A stretch of 10,844 nucleotides of DNA from Euperipatoides rowelli (GCA_003024985.2 PXIH01S0057566.1); one strand, 5' to 3'. Shown: positions 1 through 8,744, counted from the first letter of the stretch. The notes: generated by a model not told the origin, from the sequence alone. A program made the numbers and translations.

Positions 1-72
1 TGTTGCTGAGATAAGGCATGTAAGATGGCCGGATTGCATTTCTATTGGAGATGCAATTTTGGTCATGTTACA
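1..72 (+). CDS. SPG11: Spatacsin-like gene, exon A (3' part of an exon, partial)
   Basis: Read from base 2, this stretch gives 23 open codons (VAEIRHVRWPDCISIGDAIL and on) plus two leftover bases CA. A strong donor, GTATGT, follows at 73-78. The leftover CA joins the first base of exon B to make a Gln codon, and the frame then continues into exon B, so the phase fits exactly. The exon continues to the left of the window, so its start is unknown. By position it would lie in the N-terminal domain of spatacsin, thought to be beta-propeller-like, just before the helical-repeat part. On its own the peptide has no clear match that I can recall; the call rests on donor quality, phase and position. 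A chance open stretch of 72 bases remains possible. Confidence 0.55.
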
Positions 73-376
73 GTATGTATATGTACTTGTCTCTTTATTT
101 TCAATTCATTCACATATTTTCATTTTTTCAATATACATTGTACAATGACAGTATTTCATTGACTCATTTATCTTCCAATTGAAGTTCCCAAATCAACTGA
201 TTTTCATATTAAGCAATATATGGGAGATAGCATGTCATTAAGTTACATTTGAATTTAATCTCAGAACTCTTGTTTTAATAATTTATTAAAAACTTAAAAA
301 TCACTTTTATAATCAAGAATATTATTTTCAACTATTAAAAAAATGCACTAAGTAATTTTATTTTTAATTGATATAG
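73..376 (+). other. Intron A of the spatacsin-like gene
   Basis: Inferred 304-base intron, with donor GTATGT at 73-78 and acceptor TTGATATAG ending at 376. It is phase 2: two bases of the split codon lie upstream and one downstream. It is AT-rich and holds no open frame or recognisable element. Confidence 0.55.
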
Positions 377-497
377 ATTTGAAGGTGAAGTGTTTGTCCT
401 TTTTCCTACTTATTCTGACCATATTCCTATTCTACTGAGAGGAAATAGTATATCTGCTTTGACATGGAATATTAATCGAGAGACTCTGATTAACAAG
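377..497 (+). CDS. SPG11: Spatacsin-like gene, exon B
   Basis: A 121-base exon: one base finishing a split Gln codon, then 40 codons starting FEGEVFVLFP and ending NINRETLINK. The acceptor is GATATAG at 370-376 and the donor is AAG|GTAACA at 498, leaving phase 0. The C-terminal part, SISALTWNINRETLINK followed by LM from exon C, lines up with the human spatacsin stretch that reads LSLILFGLTQEEFLNRLM as I recall it. This places the exon at the end of the predicted N-terminal propeller-like domain, roughly residues 450-490 of about 2,440 in human. The first half is divergent. Support comes from the fit of both splice sites, the phase on each side, and continuity into the better-matching exon C. 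Remaining uncertainty is mainly in the exact acceptor choice. Confidence 0.8.
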
Positions 498-1345
498 GTA
501 ACAAAGAAAAAAAAATTGTGTAAATCGATCTATAAATAAATAGTCTATAATGCTTTTATTTTCATTATTTTATGGGGAATACAAAAGTTCCCAATTTATT
601 TTCTTCTCAATAAATCCCTTTTAGTCTATTCAGTTCTGGGAGACCATTATATGCTAATGTTAGGCTCTTATTCCCTAAAGACCATCTCTTTCTTTCTACC
701 TCTAAAATATCAAATAATCTTAATAAAAAATAATTCTACGTTGATTCTAGAAAAGACTGTTTATATATACCGGTATATGTTTATGGAAAAAACAAACACT
801 TCTCTTGGGAAAAAGAATTCAGAGATTGACTTTGGCGTCTACATTTCATTTTAATATCTTATTTAGTCTTTTTGTGAAACATAGAAAGTGAGTAGGAAAT
901 GTGAGATGATAATAAAACTTGGTCTGATTCTTTCAATTACTTTCCAATGCACAAATATATTTTTAAAAAGTATTAAGCCTGCATCATGCTATTAAATTTG
1001 TAAAAGTTAAATGCTACACAACAATGTTAGGGATTTTTCTTTTTTTCTTAAATGATGGATGTGAGTTTTCTTATTTAAAAAACATTGCTTTAAAAAATGT
1101 ATTAGCATTTTATATTTTTTCTTATTTTTTATGTGCCATTTATGCAGTACATGTGTTGATTTTCTAATTTTTATGCATGTATGTTTTATTAGCAATGTTC
1201 GGAGTTTCATTTTTAGTTTGCACAACCAAGTGTATGCCTGCAGACACTTCTGTAAGCTAATTATATACTACATTTGTGAATGAGCACAGCTGGCAAATCA
1301 TCATTTTTATTGCTCATACTGGCAAGACTTTACTTTCTGGACCTT

Positions 1346-1357
1346 CCCCCCCCCCCC
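1346..1357. repeat. Poly-C homopolymer run
   Basis: Twelve C in a row followed by TTTTTAG, inside intron B. This is a simple-sequence tract and a likely site of length variation or sequencing error. Confidence 0.95.
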
Positions 1358-1375
1358 TTTTTAGATGGTCACCGT

Positions 1376-1395
1376 GTATGAAGAATTCTTCATAC
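1376..1395. repeat. Perfect 20-bp palindrome centred on GAATTC
   Basis: The sequence GTATGAAGAATTCTTCATAC equals its own reverse complement. A nearly identical copy lies 83 bases downstream. No function can be assigned. The pair could be part of a degenerate foldback element within intron B. Confidence 0.9.
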
Positions 1396-1458
1396 TGTGT
1401 ATCAATAATACAATGAGTGATTTGTTTGGATAATCACCCAATGTGCTATTTGTACGCA

Positions 1459-1478
1459 GTATGAAGAATTCTTCCTAC
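1459..1478. repeat. Near-perfect copy of the GTATGAAGAATTCTTC palindrome
   Basis: The sequence GTATGAAGAATTCTTCCTAC shares its first 16 bases with the palindrome at 1376 and differs from it at one base, which breaks the outer symmetry. Short arms TGTAC (1451) and GTACA further out hint at a larger imperfect palindrome. Because the core is self-complementary, the pair can be read as direct or inverted repeats. Confidence 0.85.
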
Positions 1479-2990
1479 TACGAGTACAAGTCAGTATATC
1501 GGATGATCAGTAATTTAATCACCCAGCTTACTGTTCAAGCACCTGAATAGGCGACTTGCCAATTTTTAATTGTTAGAACTAAAGACTGCTGCAAGTCCTA
1601 AGAACAAAATATGATGAAGAGAATGAAGATATGATAGGTTTATCATTACTTATTAGGATTCTAATATTGAAAAGTTTGGATGTTATGGTTTTGTTTTGGG
1701 TTGTCTCAAATGATGTAACGCTGCCGGTTGGGTCTAAATGCATTAGTACGTGGTAGGTTTGGTTCTAATTGCATCTGTCATGATGTGAAAGTTTCCTGAT
1801 TTGTTATAGTTGTATTGGTCACAAAAATGTTTAGTTCTCAAAGTATTGTTTATTAGTAGGGAAGAATTTCCCAAAAAAGATGAGCTTTAGCACTGTGGTT
1901 ATGCATTTGTCTGACCACAGTCCAGCTATCTGTGAAAGCAAATGGTTATCTATTGCTCTAGTTGAGAGATGATGTTGAGAGATCAAGGGGCTGGTCTGAG
2001 GGAATTATCTAGGAAGCTACTAATTATTTGTAGAGGTAGTTTTTATAGTCTATGAGGTGGTTTCTCAAATCCAGAAATACCCGGAAGTGGATGGCTATTG
2101 ATCCTTTGGAACTAATAGTGATGAAGTGGGGTCCGTGCTCTTTGTGGTAGGTTGTGATTTTTAGGCAAAATATTTGCAGCTCAAGATAACATAAAACATT
2201 AACCATATGTGGGAATGTTTTTACAAAGTCCGATGTTATTTATCATGTCTATATGCAATTAATAATTTACAGTCATAAATAATAAGTTTATGATTTTATT
2301 GTTCTTTATAACTAATTATAAATGAGTTTATGCCATAAATTTATCTTCCATATTCCTGTGTAGCTTAAGCAGTAGCTTAGTTAGAATAATTAGTTTACTC
2401 CCTAGATCACACAACTAATTCTATACATCTTATAAGATAAATACAGTGCTAATCAGTTTATCCAATTTGGATAATTTAAGATACATTTCTTATGTTTATA
2501 GTTACAGTAATAAAATTCCGGTATACACTTGCTTTATGCAAACTTGCATAATTCTATTAGGTGGACTAGCTTTATACTAGGCCACAATATTTATTATTAT
2601 TGTACATAATAATAAGTTGTTTGTTAGCTTATATGTATTATTCCAATCATACATATTGGTGGTTTTATTTATTGTACTTATCCATATAGTATTCTAATTT
2701 ATGATTTTTCTTTCACTTAATTTTGTAGTCAAAAGATTATTTAACTAATAATGTCCGAGTCATTCATTTATTATATTGTAGTAGTCGTAGCTTGTATGCA
2801 AAAAAATAATTCAATAGTAGTTTCTTTAAGTTGCATTGTGGTAAACATATGATCCCTCTTCTTTCCCCACTGCCAAAAAAAGTCACTAGCATTTAACCCA
2901 TTTAAAGATGCATCTTTTAATTAGGAAAAATGGGAAAGCATTAATATTTTATTTAATTATTTAAAGAAATCTTACATTATTTTGTTATAG

Positions 2991-3141
2991 TTGATGACTT
3001 ACGAAAATACAAGTGTGGCGGATCTTTTAGCTCGGTTAAATCAATGGGAAAGTATCAGTATTCCTGTCCAGTCACTCAAAATCGGTTTAAAACATCGACA
3101 GCTTGATACTGTTGCCTTTTTTCTTAAAGGACAAGAAAAAG
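2991..3141 (+). CDS. SPG11: Spatacsin-like gene, exon C
   Basis: A 151-base exon with 50 codons plus one leftover base. The peptide starts LMTYENTSVADLLARLNQWE and ends with HRQLDTVAFFLKGQEK. The stretch SIPVQSLKIGLKHRQLDTV closely matches human spatacsin, recalled as SIPIHALEAGIENRQLDTV, including the invariant-looking RQLDTV.FFLK core, and the upstream L..LN.W also agrees. This is the start of the long alpha-helical repeat (solenoid) part of the protein. Spatacsin works with spastizin (ZFYVE26) and AP-5 on late endosomes and lysosomes and is needed for lysosome reformation after autophagy; in human its loss causes hereditary spastic paraplegia type 11. The acceptor is TTGTTATAG ending at 2990 and the donor is AAG|GTAGGA at 3142, leaving phase 1. 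Confidence 0.92.
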
Positions 3142-4140
3142 GTAGGATTGATTTGAATTGTCATAATTAAAATTGAATAACATAATAAAAAATGTACTGC
3201 AATTGATAATTTTATGGGTTGACATAGATTGGTTTAATGTGTTATGTCTAAAAAGATCCAAATATTATTATTGATTTCATTTAATTGAGTTGTAGAAATT
3301 TATGTATTAGTTTTACTTTTTAAAATGTCATATTCTCAATTGATTTTTAATTTGAAATTAATATACACCTGGTCCCCCAAAAAACGTTTTTAATTGCTTC
3401 CCAAAAAGTCATGTGCTAATTGAAACTTCATTATTTGGAACCAGAAATCCCATTAGAAATAAACTTATAGCCTAAGCATTAATTGGTTCCTGTATAGCAC
3501 TAATTAAAAAATATATCACATATTACATTGTACTGTATGTAAACATTAATGATACTTTTAAATTATACAAGCATTTTTGGAATCTTAAATTATAGCCTAT
3601 AAATTATTACTGTACTAGAATAAAGAAAATAAATAATAAGAAAAAAAAGGTTATATATTTTCATATAAATTATCTTGATTTAGTTAAATATTTTTTATAT
3701 ATTATCTATACCGTTATTACTTATTGTCACAAGTCAATTTTGCCTTAAACTTTTTTGTAAATAAATATTTTAAGAGAAAAAAATGATAAATTGAATAAAT
3801 TATTATTTTTAGTTTTATTAAATTATATAGACAGGCTGATATTTAGTTTTAGCAACAGTTTGAATAGAGAGAAAATCTCCTATTTATGACTGCCTTACAC
3901 CCCTGCAGATCATTACGAGTTAAAAATTACTTTTTTTTTCTTTCTTCACTAAAAGAAGATAAATTAGCAGGGCATTTAATACTCATAATTTATTACTTTA
4001 TTTACTGTAATAATAATTTTAAAAAAAAAACTATAATGATAAAATTGCCTAATTGCAGTACAATATTTGACATTGAAGCCCAAGACTTAATACAAAAAAA
4101 TAAAACATAAAAAAGATTAGCAAAATGTAAACTGTATATT

Positions 4141-4162
4141 TATACAGTATATATACTGTATA
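4141..4162. repeat. 22-bp perfect palindrome built from TACAGTA/TACTGTA
   Basis: TATACAGTATA is followed directly by its reverse complement TATACTGTATA. The same unit recurs elsewhere in the window, notably at 10476-10503, suggesting a short dispersed motif family rather than a site specific to this gene. No function is assigned. Confidence 0.9.
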
Positions 4163-4577
4163 TATAAAGCAAAGAACGTTAATGCAGACACATAGAAGGT
4201 TATATGAAACTTGGGTGGCAATTTATTATCAACGCAAATACAGGACAAACGCTACTTGAATTACTTAAACTGGAAATCTAGTGTATTGTCAAACATTTAT
4301 AAGTTTGACATTTTGATTTTGTATTAAATAAAATCTTAATACAATTTTGAGATTTAGCATCAGGATAGCAACTCTTTCCAGGTTTTTAGGAAAACCCTCT
4401 TTGTTCATAAAGGCACTAAAAATGTACAAGTTCGAGTAGATTGGACTTGGGTCCAGATAGTTGAGAAATTCTGACACCACTTGATCCATACCGACTCCAC
4501 ATCTGCTTTTATCATTTTTGTGTCCTATAATTAGCCAAAAAAAATTTTGTGCTACTTTCTGTAAATTAAAAATTATT

Positions 4578-4776
4578 AGAAAACTAGCTGAAAAGCCCCT
4601 TGTGATTTAAAATACAACGGAACCCTAGATATCCCCCCCCCTTCCCCACACCTGATACATCCTCATCCCATCTCCCACCCTATTCCTAAATCATTTAAGA
4701 AACGATTGAAAATATAAATCTCTTAACGACAGAACGTATATTTCAAAATATTCAAATGAAAAAAAAAAAAAAAAAA
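4578..4776 (+). repeat. Possible old retroposed repeat ending in poly-A
   Basis: Starting near AGAAAACTAGCTGAAAAGCC, this block is richer in G and C than the intron around it. It has a nine-C run at 4633-4641, then pyrimidine-rich DNA (CCCATCTCCCACCC), and finishes in 18 consecutive A at 4759-4776. A C-rich body with a terminal A-tail suggests a SINE-like or LINE 3' fragment inserted in the sense direction. The CTAGCTGA start resembles repeat ends I have seen in arthropod DNA, but I cannot name a family. I saw no RNA polymerase III boxes. Borders are approximate, and a chance association of C-rich and A-rich tracts is possible. Confidence 0.3.
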
Positions 4777-4787
4777 TTAATGTGTTT

Positions 4788-4788
4788 N
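4788..4788. other. Ambiguous base (N)
   Basis: A single N follows closely after the 18-A run, consistent with an uncertain base call near a homopolymer. It lies in intron C and affects no exon. Confidence 0.99.
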
Positions 4789-5362
4789 TTTTATATCTTA
4801 TCCTAATGTTTAATAATAATAAATACTAATAATAAAATATTTTTTTATCTAAACATGTGAAATCTAAGCACGTGAAAAATCTTATTCATGCACTTTTTTA
4901 TAAAGGTGAGTGACATTGCTGTTTTATTATATAGGATTACCTCTTTATTTAGCCTGTAGTATTAAATAAAAATCCATACGTTTATTATTATGTGATTTAA
5001 ATCATTTATTAGGCCACCTCAAAGGCAAATTTTAATAGATCACTTCATTTTTATTTGAAAAAAAAAAAAAGTAATAATGAATGGTTTGTGCAATTGAAGA
5101 ATTTCAGTAACAGTAAATCAAGGAAATATTGTATTAGAATAAAAATCAATTTAAATACATTAGGAGAAACAATAGTTAGAGGCCAGCTACTGTATATCAG
5201 TAATATCTTAAAAGGGGCTGTGATAAATGCATGGGATTCATTGTAGGCAATAAAAGAGAGAAATTGAGCATTCATTACATTTTGCCATAACACTATAGCA
5301 ATTCACGTACATTATTTTATTAATGTGAATGCATAGTACAATGAGTTTGTTAAATCTAGTTA

Positions 5363-5380
5363 AATATGAAGTAGCAAATT
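5363..5380 (+). repeat. 18-bp direct repeat, copy 1
   Basis: The sequence AATATGAAGTAGCAAATT is present here and again, identical, at 6053-6070, 690 bases downstream. Possible explanations are a target-site duplication around an old insertion, the trace of a local duplication, or chance in AT-rich DNA. Confidence 0.85.
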
Positions 5381-5783
5381 GATGGATGACAGCCATAGAG
5401 CAAAATCAATTCTGTTAAAAAAATTAGTTTTTTTTTTTAACTGATCTCTTTTCATTAACAAATAAACTTTATTATTATTATCAATCAGTGTAAAAAATGG
5501 TTGACATTCAACTTCTAAATAATAAATATAATTAAAAAAAAGGGGGGGAGTGAGTAACTACTTTCCTAGCTGATATATTAATCATCTTTTAAATTAGTGC
5601 TCTATCACTGGATTGCAATATGGAACCTTCATTGTATTTACAGAAATAAAAATTGCATATTCATGCAAAAGAGGTACAGTATACATAGTGCAATGCTAAA
5701 ATGTCTACGCTTAGTGCTTTTCTCCATCAATGGTGGCTTAGCAAATGATAAAGAATTAATAGGTAAAATTGTCATTTGTGTAA

Positions 5784-6056
5784 ACAAAATGTAGAGGAGA
5801 TATTAGATTGTTATATTTTAATTATTTCAACAACGAAAGAAGTGAAATTAGCTGTGCTGTAACAGCAGAAGCAATTGATAGAGAATTAGTAACTTTTTAT
5901 CTTGGGCTTGCAAATTTTAACTGGGATACAGTATAACTAATAAATAATGGAATTTTTGATGAAGGCATAGATTAAAATGGATAAAGGGAAACTGAAAATT
6001 TTGCAGTAGTACATACAGTATATACAGCAACTTGGCACTTTGCTTTTTATGCAATA
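5784..6056 (+). other. Weak coding-like stretch, possibly a gene relic
   Basis: In one frame this gives 50 open codons (5784-5933), including NYFNNERSEISCAVTAEAID and ELVTFYLGLANFNWDTV. TAA stops follow at 5934, 5973 and 5982, and then 24 more open codons (5985-6056), including NFAVVHTVYTATWHF, before TGA at 6057. The amino acid mix looks more protein-like than the K/I/N-rich translation typical of this DNA, and it is bounded on the right by the second copy of the 18-bp repeat. The open frame at 5055-5246 is in the same phase. I recognise no family. Runs of this length do occur by chance at this AT content, so it is a candidate relic only. Confidence 0.2.
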
Positions 6057-6070
6057 TGAAGTAGCAAATT
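6053..6070 (+). repeat. 18-bp direct repeat, copy 2
   Basis: An identical copy of AATATGAAGTAGCAAATT from 5363-5380, in the same orientation. The sequence just before it shows no A-tail, which argues against a simple retroposed insertion ending here. Confidence 0.85.
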
Positions 6071-6384
6071 TATTTTATTTTAATAAATATTTGAATAATT
6101 TTCTTTTTTAATTATTTTAAACATTTTAGAAACTGATCATTTTAAGTTTCCAAGTTACAGCCGTTTAAATATTGTTTGATTGTATTGAGTTTTTATTTTA
6201 AATGTTTATCCTATTATAAGTAAATTTAGAGCTGTTAGCCAAAAGTCCTTCTGTTGTTTCCCTTTCCAGTATATCTAGTCATCATACTTTGTGTTTCCTT
6301 TTTCAATTCTTATATTCTAAACTTATATTGTTAATGCATATTATTAATTGTAATATTAAAATCCTTATTATTTATTCTCTTTAG

Positions 6385-6809
6385 ATGTACACAAAAGAAA
6401 AAGCCGCACTCTCACCGGATCCTTCATGACAGGATCTATTTCAGAATCTGAGTTAGATGGAAATCCATCAAGCAGTATTATTGAACTTCTTATTGAATCC
6501 ATTGAAGAGAACTATTCTGATAGACATTCTAAAAATTTTGCTGAGCAGCTCTTGCACCTGACATTAGATTATCTTAATAGACAAATAATGATTGCGACTG
6601 ATGTTAGCTCACAAATATGTGATGACTCTAAAGACTCTTGCAATCAACTGGAGATAGATGACCAAATTAAAAAAACACTAGAATATATCTTCAAACTAAG
6701 AACGTATCTTAATAGAGAAAACAAAACACAATCTTTGAGATTACAGCATCAGACAAAAAAATCTGAAGAGAAATCGATGGTGAAAAGATGGAAACATTTG
6801 TCAGTTGAG
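6385..6809 (+). CDS. SPG11: Spatacsin-like gene, exon D
   Basis: A 425-base exon: two bases complete an Asp codon begun in exon C, then 141 codons. The stretch EENYSDRHSKNFAEQLLHLT continues into LDYLNRQI and matches human spatacsin, recalled as RESYSEPQSKHFSEQLLNLT followed by LSFLNNQI. Further on, LEYIFKLRTYL corresponds to LTSYINELRTF, and the closing KRWKHLSVE corresponds to WKKLSFE. This belongs to the alpha-helical repeat region, roughly residues 540-660 in human numbering. The N-terminal 30 residues (KRKSRTLTGSF, SISESELDG) are polar, Ser-rich and divergent, like a disordered linker. The acceptor is TTCTCTTTAG ending at 6384. The donor is GAG|GTATTT at 6810; reading on past it gives V-F-F then TGA, so the apparent 131-residue frame starting at the internal ATG 6426 is only part of this exon and not a separate gene. 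Confidence 0.93.
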
Positions 6810-8149
6810 GTATTTTTTTGAATGTTTATTTTTTAAAAACACTTTGAGAATGGAACAGAAAATTGTGCAAGCTCTAATAGAAACCTAATTATTATTATTA
6901 TTTAAACATTTAACAATATAGCAAAAAAATAATTTCCCTCATTCAATGTGCACGAGACATTTTTAGATTTGTACAAATAGAGTATATTAGTAGTATTAAC
7001 CTTTTAAGTATTCATACATTTTGTTGTGCTGCATTCTAAACTAGATGCTTTAATAGATTACCAGAAACTTTTTAGAATTTGTACAGTTTGTTTTAATGTT
7101 CGGCTTACTTTATTCAGCTTGTGTATCATGTTTTGTATAAATATAAATAAATCCATTAAGTTTCTTAAAAAACATAAAATCAAAATAAGTGAAATTTAGA
7201 GTCTAAAATATAGTAATGGATACAGTTACGACAAAGCATATGCTGTATTTGTACTGAATTATTAATGTGTGTGTTATAATGAATCTATTTATAGATCGCT
7301 TCTCTCATGTATTTTAAATAAAATATTAGTGGTTGTGAATAAACTGATTTATTCCATCAGATATGAAAAACAGATCAAATACAGAAGCATTCATAAGCAT
7401 GAACAAACCGCACATATGCTACCAACAACAATTATAGCACGAAGAAGAGACAAATTTACACTAGATGGCACACATTACATTTAAATTATAATACAAATTA
7501 CAACTGGCGATAATTATTCAACTACAAAACATTATTTTTGCATTAATAATTAATTGTTACTAACATGATGACTTCACGATCTACTGTTTAGATTTGCTGT
7601 TGTGACCTTATGCTCATAAATGTTAGCTAGTAGCAATTTTCAATGGCACTAGTCTAAACGGGATGTAACTGATATGTGTATTTTGTAATTGAATGGATTA
7701 TGTCTGGTACTGTCTCTTTTAATTTGACTCTAGTCATGAAGTGAAAGATTTTACGATTTCACCTGGATGAACACTAAATTTTGGTCTTTTTATGAAAGTG
7801 ATAGGCCTGGCACACAATATATTTATATATTATTAACATTTTCTAATCAATTTATTTTTTGGAATTAATGTAAATGTGGCCATAGCTTTAGGGGCTAGGG
7901 CCTCATATTTTCAATCCTGAATTCATTTATCTACTGTATTTGTAAATATTTTTAATATATTTTTTTATAGGGAATTACAACTATTTTGATATACAGTATG
8001 TGCCCTTTGTATTCCTTGTAGTTATTATCATAATAAATAAATAAATATAGGCCTAATAAATAAGTGTATTGTTGTAAGCAACCATGTGGAAGAAGATCTG
8101 TTTGTTTATTTTGTTAGTTCCAAAAATTGATCACTTCTGTGTAGGGGCG

Positions 8150-8185
8150 CTGCACCAAGCCATAAAGCCAGTGTCTTGGTAGCAG
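8150..8185. repeat. Imperfect hairpin CTGCACCAAG / CTTGGTAGCAG
   Basis: The left arm at 8150-8159 pairs over ten bases with the right arm at 8175-8185, with one bulged base and a 15-base loop. It sits in a locally G+C-richer patch (8140-8220) unlike the flanking DNA. It does not fold as a tRNA by eye. It may be part of an unrecognised repeat. Confidence 0.5.
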
Positions 8186-8371
8186 TCACATTGTTCCGCG
8201 TCTGGATCCTCATTCCAACTTCAGTCATTAGAAAGTAATGTGCCATTTTTATCCTCAATGTCAGGCTGAAAGGCCTTTTTTTTTACGATAGTCAAACGTC
8301 ACTTTTATTATGGTATGCCGTGAGTATACCTGTTATTTTGGTAAGTTACATTATCTACTTACCTAGTAGCT

Positions 8372-8386
8372 GTAGTAGACTACTAC
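8372..8386. repeat. 15-bp odd palindrome GTAGTAGACTACTAC
   Basis: Seven-base arms flank a single central A. It lies within a patch holding several small inverted repeats, including GTAAGT/ACTTAC just upstream and AGTCC/GGACT just downstream. Confidence 0.75.
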
Positions 8387-8423
8387 TATTTCAGTCCGAG
8401 TTGGACTCCAATTAAACACTAAC

Positions 8424-8463
8424 ACAGTGGATTTGGCAATTTATTATATGCCAGACCCACTGT
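8424..8463. repeat. 15-bp stem hairpin with 10-base loop
   Basis: The left arm ACAGTGGATTTGGCA (8424-8438) pairs with the right arm TGCCAGACCCACTGT (8449-8463), giving 13 Watson-Crick pairs, one T-G wobble and one A-C mismatch around a 10-base AT loop. This is the strongest hairpin I see in the window. It could be a foldback repeat or a structured intronic RNA. The stem is shorter than a typical microRNA precursor. Confidence 0.7.
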
Positions 8464-8744
8464 ATTTGTGTTTCTTGTCTACATTTTGTGGTAACTGGAC
8501 CAAGTGCAACATTAAGTCCACATTACAATGTATACAAAAGTGCACATATGCATAAGTACAATATGTTAACCAAATCAGTTTTTCCATAGGAAAGCATAAA
8601 ATTGTTGATTTGCATTCTCAGCCAATTTTTTTATAATTGAATTAGTAAAGGGTGGTGACAGTTGTTGATATGATCATGATGGATTCACTCTTGACTTTTA
8701 AATACGAAGAATTTTTTAAAATTATTTTACTAATTTAATTTTAA

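Larger units (their letters stand above)
498..2990 (+). other. Intron B of the spatacsin-like gene
   Basis: Inferred 2,493-base phase-0 intron, with donor GTAACA at 498 and acceptor TTTTGTTATAG ending at 2990. Most of it is AT-rich with no coding signal; short open frames on both strands (for example 651-854 and 1007-1225) look like chance. It contains a 12-C run at 1346-1357, two related palindromes at 1376-1395 and 1459-1478, and a block at about 1680-2210 that is visibly richer in G and C than its surroundings. That block may be an eroded repeat, but I recognise no protein or repeat family in it. Confidence 0.75.
3142..6384 (+). other. Intron C of the spatacsin-like gene
   Basis: Inferred 3,243-base phase-1 intron, with donor GTAGGA at 3142 and acceptor TATTCTCTTTAG ending at 6384. 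It is AT-rich. It contains a 22-bp palindrome at 4141-4162, a C-rich to poly-A block at about 4578-4776, one ambiguous base, a weak coding-like stretch at 5784-6056, and an 18-bp direct repeat at 5363 and 6053. The short open frames at 3886-4110, 4289-4489, 5051-5293 and 5597-5794 have no recognisable domain and are probably chance. Confidence 0.85.

Noticed and set aside
651-1225. Short ORFs at 651-854 (+) and 1007-1225 (-)
   Set aside because: Composition reflects AT-rich DNA, with no motifs and no splice or start context; they lie within intron B.
2024-2206. Minus-strand ORF as a retroviral-type integrase fragment
   Set aside because: GPHFITIS looked faintly familiar, but no catalytic or zinc-binding pattern follows and I cannot support the family.
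3886-4110. 74-residue plus-strand ORF in intron C
   Set aside because: Low-complexity translation (runs of F, I, K, N), no domain, and a length common by chance at this base composition.
6426-6821. A 131-residue ORF starting at ATG 6426 as a stand-alone small gene
   Set aside because: It is the inside of exon D. The frame is open back to the acceptor at 6384, similarity to spatacsin continues across the exon, and the last residues (VFF then stop) come from reading past the donor GTATTT.
7269-7484. 71-residue plus-strand ORF as the next spatacsin exon
   Set aside because: The translation (HMLPTTIIARRRDKFTLDG) does not resemble the spatacsin segment after WKKLSFE, and the phase-0 acceptor needed is not evident.
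7971-7995. A 25-base micro-exon between TTTTTTATAG and GTATGT
   Set aside because: Both splice-like sites are good, but the peptide (GITTILIY) does not match the spatacsin segment expected next, and such pairs arise easily in AT-rich DNA.
8140-8240. tRNA or tRNA-derived SINE head
   Set aside because: The G+C-richer patch shows a hairpin but no convincing A box and B box pair and no cloverleaf.
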